A DNA stretch of 64,000 nucleotides from Tomocerus qinae (GCA_020055645.1 CM034547.1:27838513-27902512), one strand, 5' to 3'; numbered from the stretch's first letter, positions 37,401 through 51,347 are shown. Program-made: numbers and translations. Notes: generated by a model not told the origin, from the letters alone.

Positions 37401-40400
37401 TCCTCCTGGAGATATTTCTATTATAGCTAATGCCAATGTGGGGAAGAGCAATAACGAGGGAAATGACTCGGCCTATACAAATATCAACACTACGATCAAT
37501 CCTGTTGGTTGTGGCAGGAGTCCTCACAACTATAATCAGTCTTCCGCTGATCAACAACAAATTGACCCTCTGTCACCCACAATCTCACCGCAAGGAAAAC
37601 ACAATCAACATCAATCGCCTGGACTCGGATTCGCTGACAAAGACAAAGGCACAAAAATAGCAGTCGTTAGACCATTAGTTCGAGATCTGCATTTTAATGA
37701 GAAGGATTCTAAGAACAGTTCCCGTGTTCAGCCAGAAGAGTATCTAACTAGTAATTCCAATGAGCTTAAATTACTTGATGATGATAATGGTGCAGGCCTG
37801 ACTAGGAACTCTAAAAAGGAAGCCACTGAAATGCTGGAACTGGTATCTATACATTTACTCCCCCAATCTGAGCAGCCTGCTGATGTGATAAGACTATTAT
37901 CAGCAGATAGGCCTAGTGATGCAAGTGGTACAGTTGTGTGCAGAAAAAAGGAGGACGAGAACCTACTTGTACAAGATAGTGATCAGGTTGTTGGAAACTT
38001 GACAGAATTGCAAGAGGTGAGAAAGGAAAGGGAGGAAATAAATGCAAATGTGATGGCAACTTTTGAAAGAGATACGACGACGACTCACAACTTCGGCTCC
38101 GAGATAGCACTACTAGATTCACAAGTACAAAGCGAGGGCATATGTTCTCGGAGAAGTGATCGTTTGTTGAGACGAAGTGCCTCTACATGTCTCCCAACTA
38201 GTGACTCTCCTCTTGCTGAAGTGTGTGGCCAAGAAATTCCGGCTTCCTTCAATCCTTGTCCTACTTCTCTGAATACAAATACAAAGATCACTGCCACTAC
38301 TGATCCAACTAAAGCAGACAAGTTATCTTCTCTAAGGAATCTCAGGAGTGCCAGTTTCGATGTGCGCTTCCCCTCATCTGACTCTGACAGTTCCGATGAA
38401 ACGTGTAGCATCGCCACCTCGAATGCCACTTCCGATCTTAGTTCCCGCAGGGGACTCAGGAAACAACTCTTTCCAAGATCACGTCCTCGTCTCAAAGTAC
38501 CATTACTACTCATTTCGTTTATTTATCCCCCAACTTACCTGTCCTCTTTGAGTGGATCTTCACGAATATATTATTTGTGCTTTGGCTAAATATCTTTAGC
38601 TTGTACATTAGTTCACCTTAGTTAATTCGCTTACTATTCAATGTCCTAACACGAGATTGACATATCATTTACAGTATTCCAAATTAGTAGCTGTATATTA
38701 CTAGTAACAGTATTATCTAATTTTCAGCAGAGAGATTGAGATTGATGTACATCGTTTTGCACTTTGCACAATTTATAAACGATGTTCTGTGTTATGCGTT
38801 GTGCAGTAGAAATTCAGAAAATATTTGTCAAAACATGATTGCCAGTTAAATATTTATTTTCCTTGGGATTTATGTGAATTAGCTTCGAGGTGTTGTCGCA
38901 GATCGGGTAAATCTACGAGCTCAAAGTGGTTTAGCAACAATGGGACGACGTCAAGGAGGAAACATGCTTGGGGCATCTAGAAACGATACTGGGAAAGGGA
39001 TCGGGAAGTCAGGAGCCATAAGAAGATGTGATTCTGCAGTGGTCGGAGATTCTAGTCCAACAGTTCCGATGAGAAAGCAAGGAGCAGACTACTTGGTCGA
39101 GATCGATGGGAAAATCCTCAGTATTTATGGGCAAGGTGCCCTCAAACATACCTTAATGGTATGTGAGTGATTCATTGGATTCTGTATTATTTATTTAATA
39201 TATTACTCATACATATACATAGAGAAAGTCCTAAAGATCCTCTACTATAAATTGCTAGAGTATTCAATAAACTTGTGGGCGTATTTGTGTAGTTATACAT
39301 ACCTAATATTAGATGCAGAGACATTACACAAGTATTTCCCTTGATTTGTGTTTCTACCTCCATATATTTCTTGAAGGGATATAAACGTCTATCTCTAATA
39401 TTCGGAAGACTCCAGACAATCCATGTAATGTGAGGGAATTGGGAATAATGTAGCTTTTGCTCTGTGAAATCACGGCTGTTTGTTGATGCAAGCGGACGCA
39501 CAAGACTTATTCACCTCATGCTGCTGACTATTTGTTATGTTTTGTGGTTTCGGTTTGTGTAGTACATAACGGCCTTTATAGTAAAGCTCTGCTACTGAAC
39601 TATAAAGCAACACTCTAATAGATAGACTACTACGGAACAATAACATGTAATCAACGGAAATAAAACAAGACTTACAGGACAGATACACATATAAAATGCT
39701 TTATAACATAGGACAAGAGAAAAACAGACAAATTCCAGAGGCATGCCTGGGAGCTAATGCCCATATCGTTCTCAATTCTATTACTAGTAGAATTTAAGAA
39801 TAGAAACACTAATAGAAAACGGATTTTTGGCACCGATATAATATTTCTTACATTTCATTTTGCAAGGGACAACTTTCACCACCAATGATAATTTTGATAG
39901 ATATGTTTAATTGTAACGATTTTTAACCAAACCGAAATGAATATTTACGGAGATATGCAATTCTTGGTTATTAGTTTAATTGCAGTGTTAATAATATTAT
40001 AATCTACTATAGGGATCAGTGAAGAGAAACTAGACCAAATTACATATCAACTGTGTTGGCATTGGTAGCTCAAGCCCAGGCATAGCTCTACAAAACTGAA
40101 TAATATTGATAGCACTATACTAAAAAGCAACTTAAGTTTTCATAGCGTTTGGGTTCAATATGTATGTAGGTTCTGATTGTAGTGCATCCGCATCCTGCGC
40201 TGCGATACAAAATGTACCTTACTATGTACACATAATATTATTATTATATCAGACAAACTACTACATGGACTAAAACGATTTGGTTAACTTAAACTTATTC
40301 CATTTGGCAATTTGATTCATAGGGGTTTCCGGCAAGTGTGACTTGTAACGTAACCACAGCCAAATTTCACTATATTTCATATGACAGTATCATCCCTTAC

Positions 40401-42171
40401 TTTGGCAAGTTGAGACAGATTTATCCATCCCTGGAGCACTTCCAGTTTCGGTAGTCTTCCTCACTTTTCCTCTTTTCTATCATAAAATACGCTCACTTTT
40501 GTTACCACTTACAGCACGAATACATTTATGACATGAAGCCAACAAATATTGTCTACATTCGCACCTTTTTCGTTTTTCTTGAACAAATTATGAGAAATGT
40601 TTTGCTTAATTGCTCTACTTTTTTGTTTATTTCGGTTTGAGAGCTAATCTTACAAGTATTGCATATAAAATCTAATTATTGTTCTAGGGCTAATAATTTG
40701 GTAACACTGGCTCAACTAAATGCATTAGCAGATTTGCAAGGTCTCACCTCCCTCCATATTGCCAAAGAAGGAAACACTCTTGTGCAGCACGAACTTTGGC
40801 CACATTATGCTACCTACCGACTCTCCCATTGGGGTCTTCAAAATGTCAACGGGAAGGAGGTATGTAAATCCAGTAGCACACTATAACATAATATATTATA
40901 TTGCTTTAAATAGCGGTTTGTCCATTGAATGAGATGTTTTGAATATAACCTGAAAATTCAGTCATAATAACAGGACATAGCTTTTCCCTTAGCACTAAAA
41001 CAATTTTTTTAAATTGGTGACCATATTTCAATTTTTTCTAGTCCTTCTTGCATTGCAATGGTATAATTATAATTTCAAATTCGGTCAATGGTTGCTGGAT
41101 GAATACCCTTCGAAATTGAGTCAAATAATACTATGGCTGGTGGCCTAATATATAAAATGAATACAATGCAATGCTTGGCAAGATAAATAAGATACGTAGA
41201 ACTAGAATAGTAGCGATGTGCCTTCTAATCTAATTGATTTTACTTAAACACGTGCAGGTATCATCTGAGTACAGAGGAGGGACTTTAAGTAGCCAAGCAA
41301 AAGGTTTTGAGTCTCTTGGTTATGTGGCTCTCTCTTGTCTACCACAAACAGCTCTCACGCCACTTGCCAAACGCCTTCATATGCTCCACTGTTTCTGCTG
41401 TTGTTCACCCTCCAGCTCTTCTGATGATTCTGGTTCGTCTAATGAGCAAAAACTGCTTACAATATCACCACTATTACTAATACTTACAGAATGACTATTT
41501 TGTCCTTTGCGATTGAGTAGGTAAAAGGAAAATTGGTCCTAATGGTAGTCCAACTGAATCATCTGGAAATATTTGTACATCATGGGATGACGATCCTGTT
41601 CTTCTTGATGTAATCGGCAAAGAGGCGTTAGTCTATTCCCCTCCACTTCAGGTAGCAGTAGCACCATAATATTAGGCCCAAACTAACCTTCACCGACCTA
41701 TATCATCAATACAATACAACATAATTGTTATCTCTGTGTGTAGTTTTAGAGTGGTGAAAGTTAGGAGGAAAGCAAGTGGTTTTATGTTTTTTTAGTTATT
41801 TGATGACTATATTTTTGCAAAATGATTGCTACATGACCTCTGTCCTTTTTTGTACATTATATTTTTTATTGAAACAAAACATTATCAGAGGGGGAAACTA
41901 TAATTTATGTATGAATTTGTAGTGTAAGGAAGATGCAGGAGGATCTGATGGTGGCACGGATGGAAGATCTGAAACGCTGTGCAAAATAATTAATTCCGGT
42001 TGTGAAATTTTGGAAAAATTGGATATGCTTGAAAAAGTCTGGCCGTCCCTCATGACAGAAGTTATTCAGGAAATCCTAATGGACTATCTCTTTATGGATA
42101 ATTATATGAAAAAAGAGTTGAAAAAGCTACAAGATACAGCAATGTACAGTAAAAAGTCTCACCATCACTAG
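31412..42171 (+). CDS. LRRC49: LRRC49, tubulin polyglutamylase complex subunit, with large insertion
   Basis: Leucine-rich repeat subunit of the tubulin polyglutamylase complex, acting at centrioles, cilia and microtubules. Well-supported exons: 32007-32857, 35834-36112, 36531-38496, 38883-39158, 40515-40624, 40688-40859, 41258-41432, 41521-41651 and 41923-42171, all phase-compatible. The exon 31412-31585 supplies an ATG but needs a GC donor (CAG|GCAGGT) to stay in frame, so the start is uncertain. Repeats such as LVVLDLYDNRVERITGL, LRVLLLGKN, LEVLDLHGNQLRYVDNLGSL and LSELNLRRNRIRNLDGL, with the cap EVLLEPNPLC, match vertebrate LRRC49. So do the later blocks DYLVEIDGKILSIYGQGAL and YATYRLSHWGLQNVNGKE. 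The exon 36531-38496 inserts roughly 500 residues rich in Ser, Thr, Asn, Asp and Glu between the repeats and the C-terminal part. The total is about 1,400-1,450 residues against about 690 in human. The donor of exon 40515-40624 is the best of several. Confidence 0.88.
32858..35833. other. Long intron of LRRC49
   Basis: Intron of nearly 3 kb between two LRR-coding exons, with a GTACGT donor and a CAG acceptor and phase 2 on both sides. I see no coding exon, transposon end or RNA gene in it; the few open frames are short and unsupported. Confidence 0.6.
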
Positions 42172-44045
42172 CATCATTTTGTAACGAATATTTAAACTAA
42201 ATTCATAATAATGATCATATATAAATATAAATTCTAAAATGAACCATCGAATAGTTAAATGTTAGCATTGAAGTTATTAGCATTACCTAATTATGTTAAA
42301 CCTAGGCTTACTAGGTTAAACTTAATTCACCATTGCGATTGTCATGATGTAATAATAATTTATTAAGTATGTTTGTTACAATGTGCTCAGTGCTCATAAG
42401 TACCCGTACTCCGTACCTATTACGTAATTATTACACAATGGTACTTGGTACTTTTAATACTGATACATTGGGTTGGACGTGTTTGGAGAAATTCCCGTGC
42501 AACATACGAATAGATACCTATATGTTTATATTGTTTAAAGTTTATGCTTTTAAGTGATACACTACCCCACCTCACAATACACTACCCTTACTTACACCAT
42601 TGTAACGTTGATGAAGAGCAAAATAAATGGTCAGCTTATTCTTATGGATTTTAATTATATGCAAACTAACTTTCTTTTTCTTTATAATTTTTTGTTTTTA
42701 AGAAGGAAAAGAAAAACTTTCTTGGAAAATAAGTGATAAGTTGGCTAGTACTTAGTACTTTTAAGCGCATGTAACTGTCTGACAAATCAACTAACAAAAG
42801 TATGAGATAGGCAGGTGAGACAGGCAGGTGCAGGTATTTGAATCGGACATCAGTCAGCACTCAGCACCGTTCTAATAGTACAACGGACGAACTTTGGCTG
42901 GAGAAAATGAAACTTCAATCAACAGTTGCATGCTAATGCGTACGAAATTACTCTTTTGAAGGAAAGAAATTCTCCAGTTTTCCGGATACCACTTAAACTT
43001 ACCACTACTTACTTGACTTACCACATCATGTCAAATATGCTGTTAATTCTGTTGTGTCATATTGTCATATCATTTAGCATTATAGCAGTCCTGGCGATCC
43101 AACTGGAGCGCCGATGGTTGAACAGGATCATAAATCATAATATTATAATGATGAATATAAATATCTAGAATGGATGGCGATGGTCAACAATATAGTGGTT
43201 TCATATCATGTCGTCCATCGGTCAATTTCATGGCCAGGATCATATTATTATTATTATCATAATTTCATAATAATCGGCGTCTTTCCATATTACCGCATTC
43301 TTCTAATGAACTTGAATAATTTAAATTATTTTGTTAGAATGCGGTAATATGGAAAGACGCCTAGTAGGTACACTTGTTTTTTTGTATTTTGCAAATAATT
43401 TGCAATACCCCTTACCAGGAGAAAGAACAAACCACCAAATAAGCCATTGAGTGACATCTATTAGAAAACGCAAACTTGGCGCCTTTCCTGTAGCAGACTA
43501 CTTACAATACAAAACCATTTAGAATTAGCAAATTAATAATAATAACAAAAGTCAACTGTGAATGTGAGTGTTCGAAAAGCTGAGCTAAATTTGGTTTGGT
43601 CTTGTAAAATGAAACATTAAAATTTAGCATTTCGGACATAAATTGGCTTCTTTTAAAAGAATACTGAACTGAAGATCACTGATAAGAGTTTAAAGGTATG
43701 TTAAAGTTTAAGGTACACTGTATATTACACTTTTTTGGATTGGAATCTTATGTTCGAACATTAGATATTTATTCATAAGAATTGCAATATTTGTAATGTA
43801 CTAAGACTTTTTCTCGTGTTTATGCTCAGCACATCAAACGTGCGTAACCTAGACCCTAGAGAAGATCATTTAAAATTATTTTTAATTTTAAAATTCTGGG
43901 TATAGTGTGTTTAATGCAGTTTACTTGTCACTTGTGACTTGAGGTCATTGAGGTACACAATAATGTCTAAAGTAAAGTATTAAAGTAAGTCTGAATTTTT
44001 AATTTCAGTCTTCTGGCATAAAGCAGCTGCATGACAAGTTGAAAG
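42172..44045. other. Interval between LRRC49 and GON4L, including GON4L 5' UTR
   Basis: Holds the LRRC49 3' UTR, a 26-bp-armed hairpin (43276-43361) and the GON4L 5' region. A splice acceptor (TTTCAG) at 44008 just upstream of the GON4L start suggests a non-coding first exon somewhere between about 43400 and 43980; I could not fix its position. Confidence 0.5.
43276..43361. repeat. Perfect 26-bp inverted repeat (hairpin)
   Basis: GGCGTCTTTCCATATTACCG and six further bases at 43276-43301 are exactly complementary to 43336-43361, around a 34-bp AT-rich loop. It may be a small MITE or a structured regulatory element. It is close to the presumed GON4L promoter region. Confidence 0.9.
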
Positions 44046-47000
44046 ATGACAACAACAGTAGTTACAAAATCACCCATGTCTTCGGGTTTGGAAAGCGATG
44101 CAGGAGCCTCTCCTTCGGTATCAGACTCAGAATCATCAGTTTCATCTGGGTCTTCAGAGCCTTCGTTAAAGATTGTCTGTCCCTCTTTTACCACACCAAG
44201 AAAACGACCATTGGCTTCAGCCTCTACTCCTGCACGAAATACGAAGAGAAAAGCGAGTGGGAATTTGAGTAAAACTCCAAGTGTATCTTCTAGTACAACG
44301 AAAAAGGGCCCTCCCAGCAAACGACCTCGCCCATTACCAAGAAAAATGATGCTAAGATCTAGTGATATCGCAAATAAAACTCGTAATAAGCGTCGGAGAA
44401 CAAAATCGGAAAGAAATAGGCAAGCTGGTAAACCAGATAACTCCATGGAGGTTTCTGGTGGTCGGTCAGAAGACGCCGTAGCTCTTGATGCTGAAATCGA
44501 TCGCGTATTAGAGGAAAAGGCAGTAAAAAATAACTTAACAGCTACTAATGTAAAAAGTATTATACGTCAAGTCATAACAAATAACATGGTCAGAAGGATG
44601 ATTGTGCAAACCGTCAAAAACAAAAGTAGTTTAGATGGACATGGAAGCTCTGATGAAGAATCGTTTTATGAACCAACGTTAACTCGAGCAAAGACTAAAG
44701 AATTAATGGAAAAACAGTCCCCATTATGGCCTATTGTTGCAACGCCTGTAAAAGTATTAAAGAAACCAAGTGAAACCCATATGCTTATTACTCAAGATTT
44801 GCCTGAGGACTCCAGCGGGGATGAAGAATATGTACCACAAGAAAAGGAACTGCATGTTGTAAGTAAAAATAGGCTTTAGAATTTAAAATGAACGAGTAAA
44901 TATATTTTTTCTGCATTCCAACAAACCAATTAGTTATTTTGACCAAATAACTTGCAATATGCCATATGCCACAATGTAGGTGCTAAATGAATAACTAAGA
45001 CTCAGAAAATGTAACGTTTTAAAAAATGCAAAAAAAATGTCTTTGATTTGATTTTTATGTGATATGAATTGAAGATGTCCGTCCGTTTTGTATTTCGTTT
45101 CGGAACGTTTGTTGAACGTTTAGTGGAATTACGTAAAGGTGTTTTACATAGTTTCAAAGTATCATGATTTTTAACATAGAGTGAAGATGAAAGCAGCAGT
45201 ATTACCTCACATGCCAGTGATATTGGATCACCGATGGTGTCAACGCCTAAAGATGAAGGATGGTCATACCGTGCAGCGGATTTAGATATACGAACACCAA
45301 AAAATAATGGCATGTTTAAAACGCCCCCTCCTAAAAGGAAACCAAAGAGTCTTGTCGATGTAAGTGCTAAGTATGGTGAATATCTGTTGTAATATAATAA
45401 TTATTATTACATAATTTTAAGTTAACGTGTAGTTGACTTAATTACTCTGTTGTGAACGTTGTCCTCTGTGTATTTTTAGAGTGGAATAAGTCTTCGAACA
45501 CGGTCGAAGTTGCCTTTGACAGACACCACAATAGAAACACTGGAAATGCAGTTAGTCCCTCCGGATATTACCACCGACATGTACCATTGGGGAGAATCGG
45601 ATAACGAAGACTACTTAGCGTTCCTAAAAGATTTTCTTCTTCCAGCCAATGTGCACAACGAAAATAACGATGACGACGAAGCAGATCCAGAGTACAATGT
45701 GATGGAAGACGAGGAAGATGACCATGACAAGGAAGAACATCGAATGGATCGTGCTGTTAAAGTATCAAAAAAAGAATTGAATGAACTTGTTGCTGAACTT
45801 TTTGATGAATGTCATTTATCAAGTGGGGACGAAATAGATGATTTTCATGTATTGCAAAACGTCAATAGCAGCGTTGATTCAAGCTACAACCAATCACTTT
45901 CAACATATGATAAGAACACAGATAGCTCTTTCTCAACCTATGACCGGTCAACCTTAGTAAATAAAAAATAGTAGCATATGAATTTTAATAATTTTTGTAG
46001 TTTTACATTTGAAATTTTAATGTCTTATGATATTTTATAGATGAGTGAATGCAGTTTTAATGAACAACAGACCAATCGGGCAAAAGAGGAGACAAAGTTA
46101 GTTAGCTTTGCGAAAGATACTCCAAATTATCTTCCTGTGGTTTCAATCGATTTCACAGATGGCCGAAAGGAACCAGTCATTTCGTCAGTCACATTGCCTT
46201 CTCTAGGAAAGGAGAATGACGATATTGAATCAAAAATTGGTACTTCTAGGCTACCCACAAATGGAAGTGTCGGTTGTGATGCTGAAACACATCCATTATT
46301 TAATGAAGACAGCATTGAAAAATTAAGACACCAACTGAGACAACATGTTCAGTTACTTTCTCAAAGTTATGTCCTCTCTGCTTCCAGAGATAAACCACTT
46401 TTCAAAAATATTGCCAAAGATGCAAAAAATATGATTGTAAGTCTTTGCTAATACTTTTGTAAAAAAAAGTTCATAAGTAAAGTAATTTTTGATTACAATA
46501 TATGTTTATCAATGTTTTTCAAGATGTCCTTAGTTCGTTTCGCGGGTGCAAATGGACCCAACTCAGTATTTGCGGTGGAAAATTTAAGATATGCTGAACA
46601 AATCTGCATAGAATGGCCTCAGTCACCAAACTTCAAATCACCTATTAAGTAAGATAACCTTAATTTGAAAAATATATGTTTATTAGTACTTGAGTATTTA
46701 CGCAACTTTATCTTTGTTTCAGAAAAAAAATTTTGGAGGAAAGGTTTATGAACGACGAAGAAAGTGGAGAAAGAAACGAATTTCCTCATAAAGTTATTAA
46801 ATTGATTGCCGAAAATTGTACATTTATGTATCCAAGTCTTTTACCAGAGACATATAAATTGGATAGCTCAAGAACTGTGACGTTTTCAAGAGCAGAAGAT
46901 AATCTTATCGTTTTGTGCTTCGAAGAATTGAAAGTTAAGGACAAAACTGTTAGTTTTACCACTAAAGAAATTGCAGCTAGAATATCCGAAATAGTTCTGC

Positions 47001-50000
47001 CTGGCAGGAATGCGTATCAAATATATGGGCGAATACGAAATATGAAGAGAACTGGATATAATAAAGAAAAAAATAATCCTATTCAGGTAGATAACTAATT
47101 TAACTAATAATGAACGATTTTAATTCACGATGCGATGAGTAGAAATTACTTATGTCTTTATAACGTCTCAATGTAATCTGTAGGAATATTTCAAGTGTAA
47201 CACTTTACCGCAGCCAAATTATAGCGGACTTAAAGATAAAGTGCCCATGGCTCCAAAGGATCAAATACAAAAATGTGGCGAACTTTGGCAAAATCTAATT
47301 AATCGATTGGTAAACTTTAAATTTAAATACGTTGGTATTTTCCTCTGAAAATTATATGGGTTCTGTGTCAATGTCGCTCAGTTGATATTTTGATTGTATG
47401 TAGACTTACAAGCCCCAATCATTGATTCCAAAATCAAAGAAGGGAAAGCGTGCTTTTAGGAAACTTTTTTGTGACAATACCACTGAACCGGTTAGAAAAG
47501 AAGTTACATCCACCCAGAACGTTGCTATTGAACACTCGCCTGATGTCACACCCATTGCAATACTAAACTCACTGGGCAATCCCGGTGCCTATATTCTCAT
47601 ACCAAACTATGCTTTAAATCAAGGAAATTTGAATATAAAAACTGTAGATCAACAAGTTGTACAGACAAATTCACAATCAGTCAAAGATACGCTAAACGAA
47701 CAAATGAGCGAAAGTCATAAAATTAGTGTTTCCTCCGCATTGGACGGTCAGAAGCTACAAGATACCCTACACAAGAATGATGTATTCGATTACGAAAATA
47801 GCTGTGCAAGAACAAGAGTGTACACTCGTAGACCAAAAGCTGTTAAGAAAGAAATGCCCGTTACTCGAAGATACTTTGGAATGCTGAGAGATACTGATAT
47901 AGATGAAAGTGAAAATGAAAGTAGTACCGAAGGAGGGGTCACAGATAATTTTGTCGATCACGAAGTAATTGATTTGGATAGTGATCCACAGGAGTCAGAT
48001 ACCAAATGCAATAGTCAAGGAAAAAACTCTAAGAATGAGAGTAGTTCAAAAGAAAATAAAGGACACAAAATGGACGACTCAAAATTAAATGAATGTGGTG
48101 GCTGCGGAAATGTGGGTGGTAGCGGTAGTGGTAACGGAGGTGATGAGGATGAAGACAAGGATCTGAGAAAATATGGAAATTCGTCGGTAACAGATGATGA
48201 TTTAGACGACAATGCCAAAAAGGAAGACACAGATGATGAAGAGCCCGATGAAAGATCGTTTAATAAAAAAAGACGCAAATTTGACACTTCTCCAACTGGT
48301 AAAGCGGAGCATTTAAACAGACCGTCGAAAAAATTAAAACGCAGCCCCGCTGGTCCTAGTAAAAAGAGACCTTCAAAATACAATGCTCCATCCGCTGAAA
48401 AGCTATTGGAAGAAGCTGAACATGATTTTCAAACACAAGCCGACGTTGAAGATGGTAATCAGACGATATAAATATTAAACCGTACTCCAATCACACAAGA
48501 AAGTATAGTAGTAAATAGGTCATAGATTTACCTTTGGTCTGATTTTAGCTTTTACAGATGCGTTTCTTGCCAAAGTTCAAAGCACAATTGAGCCAAAGAG
48601 TCCGGCGATTTATAACTCATTTATCCAGCTCTTATGTGATCATGGGGAGTCCCCTACCTCCGAAATACTTCTGTACAATAAGGTACAATTTCAAAGGACA
48701 AATAATATTTACTATAGGGCTTTGCCCGTTTGCTCATTTTTTCTTGCTCTATTAATGTAGAATATTATTCGTGTTCTTATATTTTCTACGAACAGGTTGC
48801 TACTTTACTAAAAGATTTTCCAGAGTTAGTCAAAGAATTTGGGGCTATGTTGCGAGAAAATTCGCCTGGAAATGAATCATATGATTTTGAGTACGCTCAA
48901 GAAACCCAAGCTCAAATTCACTTTATGACATTGTTGCAAGTAATTGTTAATTACTTTTGTATTATTTCTTATTCATATGTAAATGAAGATGGACTGAAAT
49001 AGATATTGTGTGATTTTTATTGTTTTAAGAAATGGACAGCAGATTCCCCTCAACTGCGTAATAAAGTGTTGCATAAAATTAAGTTGCTCCGTGAAGATCC
49101 GAAAATGACTGAAAAAGATGTAATTGATGCGGCTGATAATTTATTTCTTGGAAATTCGGTTATGATCAAAGCATTTCAAGATTTATTTTTGGAAATATTT
49201 AGACCTCAACCTATGTAAGACAATGATTTATGTTTATATTATGTGTTCCGTTTCTGATACCCAAAATACTGTAATTTTTACTTAATTTCGTATGCTTATT
49301 TATTCTATTTTCAGTAATAGCTCAACAGATTTTGAAGAAATAGATCTAGAAATGGAAGATACTCTCGATTCAGGCGATGATTTACATACTGAAATTGTTA
49401 AGATACCTGAAGAAACAGCGATACCTGCAACGAGCACCTGTCCGTGTTTTTGTCATTCGGACAAATCCAATGTATCTTATGCTAGCAGATCTAAGCATTG
49501 CAACAAATGTTCTCTCAAGGTTGCAGATTTTTTTTATTTCAATATTTTTATCTCATCCAGAGCCACAGCCAGGGGGGGAACCCCCGAACTCGAAGAAAAG
49601 AAAGGAATTTTTGCCTTAAAACCCAAAAATTTTTCAATTATTATTTGTCGCCTCCCTCCCCCCCCCCCCCCGAAATGATCTCATCCAACGTTTATAGAGC
49701 AAGTAAATAGAAATTCTGCATATTTCTCCATCTTTGTTTTAACCTATGAAATTTTCACCTACCTTTCACATGTACTTTTACCATTCGTTTACCCCAAGGC
49801 AGCTATAACAACACAACAACTCAGCAGATTATATCTGCCTTGGTTTACCCCCTTTGAACAAAGTTTCAGTGTGTAATAATAAGTGCCCTGAAATGGTGAA
49901 ATCGTATTGAGTTAGCATAAGGAAGACGAAAGTCTAGTCTAGCGCATAATATAGCAATAACATTTTACGACTTTGTGTAGTTTCAGGATGGAAAAGTATT

Positions 50001-50875
50001 TGTACATCACGGACGAGTAATGCGCCCGGTGAACATCGCTATAGCTGGTCCGGGCTCAGCAAAAAAGATTGCTGCCGGAACTGCTTGTGTTAGATGTGTT
50101 CAAACATCGCCAAAAGTCCCGGTTGCTGTTGCTATCAAAGAAAGCCCTAGTCCTCCTGTGAAGAAAGGTAAAGTTCCAATACCAGCTACATCAGCTGAAT
50201 GCCGGTTAATGGAAGACGGTACAGTAATCGCAGATGAATCAGCAGAAAAATTGGGAAATGATTTTGGGGATCTAGAGGAGGGTGAAATTGTTGACGAAGA
50301 CGACATAAAAGCCAAATGTGTAGTACTAGGTAATTATTAGTAAGACTTGTCGTTTAAAAATAAAATTTTGCAGAATAACAATTACAAGAGTTTTTCATTT
50401 TTACCAGAATCGGCCCCATCATTAGCTTCACAAGAAATTGGAATATGTGGGAATGATAGGACAAAAAGAGAACCTGAGAATAAAGATGAAAAGCCATCGA
50501 CGAGTACCTCTGCTCTTCAGATAGTTAGTGAAGGCAATGGAAATGTAAAGAAGTCAAAACCAAAAAGCTGGACCATTGAAGAAGATGGGTTAATATTACA
50601 GACATATGGAGCAGAGAAGGATTCCGGACTCGAAAAATTAGAAAATTTAATACCCCATAGTAAAGAGGAGGTTTGTTCAATTTATATATTGTTATAATTT
50701 TGTTTGTTATATTGTACTCATAAAAGACCTTATGAATATGATTAATTTTAACGCTTTATGTATTTTCCAGATTAAATCGAGATTAATGGAGTTAATGACA
50801 CGTTTTCAAGAAGCTGTTCGTAGTGGGGAAATATCAGAGGGCAAGGGGAAAGTAAATTGTGACTCAAGGAAATAG
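44046..50875 (+). CDS. GON4L: GON-4-like nuclear regulator (PAH and SANT-like domains)
   Basis: Nuclear co-regulator family; vertebrate GON4L is linked to YY1/SIN3/HDAC repression and cell-cycle control. Fifteen exons join in phase to 1,633 residues: 44046-44858, 45180-45359, 45480-45956, 46041-46436, 46524-46648, 46723-47086, 47184-47309, 47404-48454, 48558-48682, 48796-48939, 49030-49214, 49315-49519, 49987-50329, 50408-50670 and 50771-50875. Family blocks, in order: NLTATNVKSIIRQVITNNMV (about 165), RTRSKLPL and APDITPDMY-like PPDITTDMYHW (about 335-360), DPEYNVMEDEEDD and DRAVKVSKKELNELVAELFD, and a SANT-like FSRAEDNLIVLCFEEL (about 718). A paired amphipathic helix region follows (about 1178-1270; YNKVATLLKDFPELVKEF), and a C-terminal SANT/Myb domain (KSWTIEEDGLILQTYGAEKD, about 1564-1620). 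Acidic and Lys-rich linkers fill the rest. An AG acceptor at 44008 shows a 5' UTR intron. Confidence 0.93.
49556..49672. repeat. G-run/C-run segment in GON4L intron
   Basis: Inside the intron 49520-49986 an AGCCACAGCCAGGGGGGG block is followed about 80 bp later by a run of 14 C (49658-49671). It could be a short transposon remnant with G/C-run ends or a simple repeat. No target duplication was identified. Confidence 0.4.
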
Positions 50876-50979
50876 TATAAAGTTGTTATAATAATTAAAA
50901 TTGCGTGTATTTTACTGTAAATTATTATTATTTTTCACCTAACGATATTTATGAGGTGCTTATGCTCAACCCTCGGTGA

Positions 50980-50985
50980 AATAAA
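50980..50985 (+). terminator. Candidate poly(A) signal AATAAA for GON4L
   Basis: AATAAA 105 bp after the GON4L stop codon, at a typical distance for 3' end formation. Confidence 0.5.
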
Positions 50986-51347
50986 AGGATTAAGGACTAA
51001 GGAGTGTGTACGTGATGTCGGGAGTAGATGCTGTCATTATATTTTATTTAAATCTATATTATACATTATACCTAACTAACATAATAAATGCAACGCAAAT
51101 AGTCACGCATAATTATTTCGACTTTTTTTATATACACGAATACTAAATTTTTACTGAGGAACTCATACCGCAATCTGATTTTTTTTGCAAACGATGAAAA
51201 CTTGTGGCATATATGTGACTCATGTGAGTGTGAGTGAGAGGATTCTGCTTCCGATTTTGTACTAATTTTCCTATTAAATATCTCATCCTGATAATAGTCT
51301 AATTCCGTGCATGGATGCAACTGTGTAGTAGCATATTATGCCAATTA

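Noticed and set aside
37263-38513. Several open frames on the reverse and alternative frames of the large LRRC49 exon
   Set aside because: Side effects of low-complexity coding sequence; none has independent support.
48015-48383. 122-codon minus-strand open frame rich in Ser, Leu, Pro
   Set aside because: Antisense of the acidic Ser/Asp-rich GON4L exon 47404-48454.
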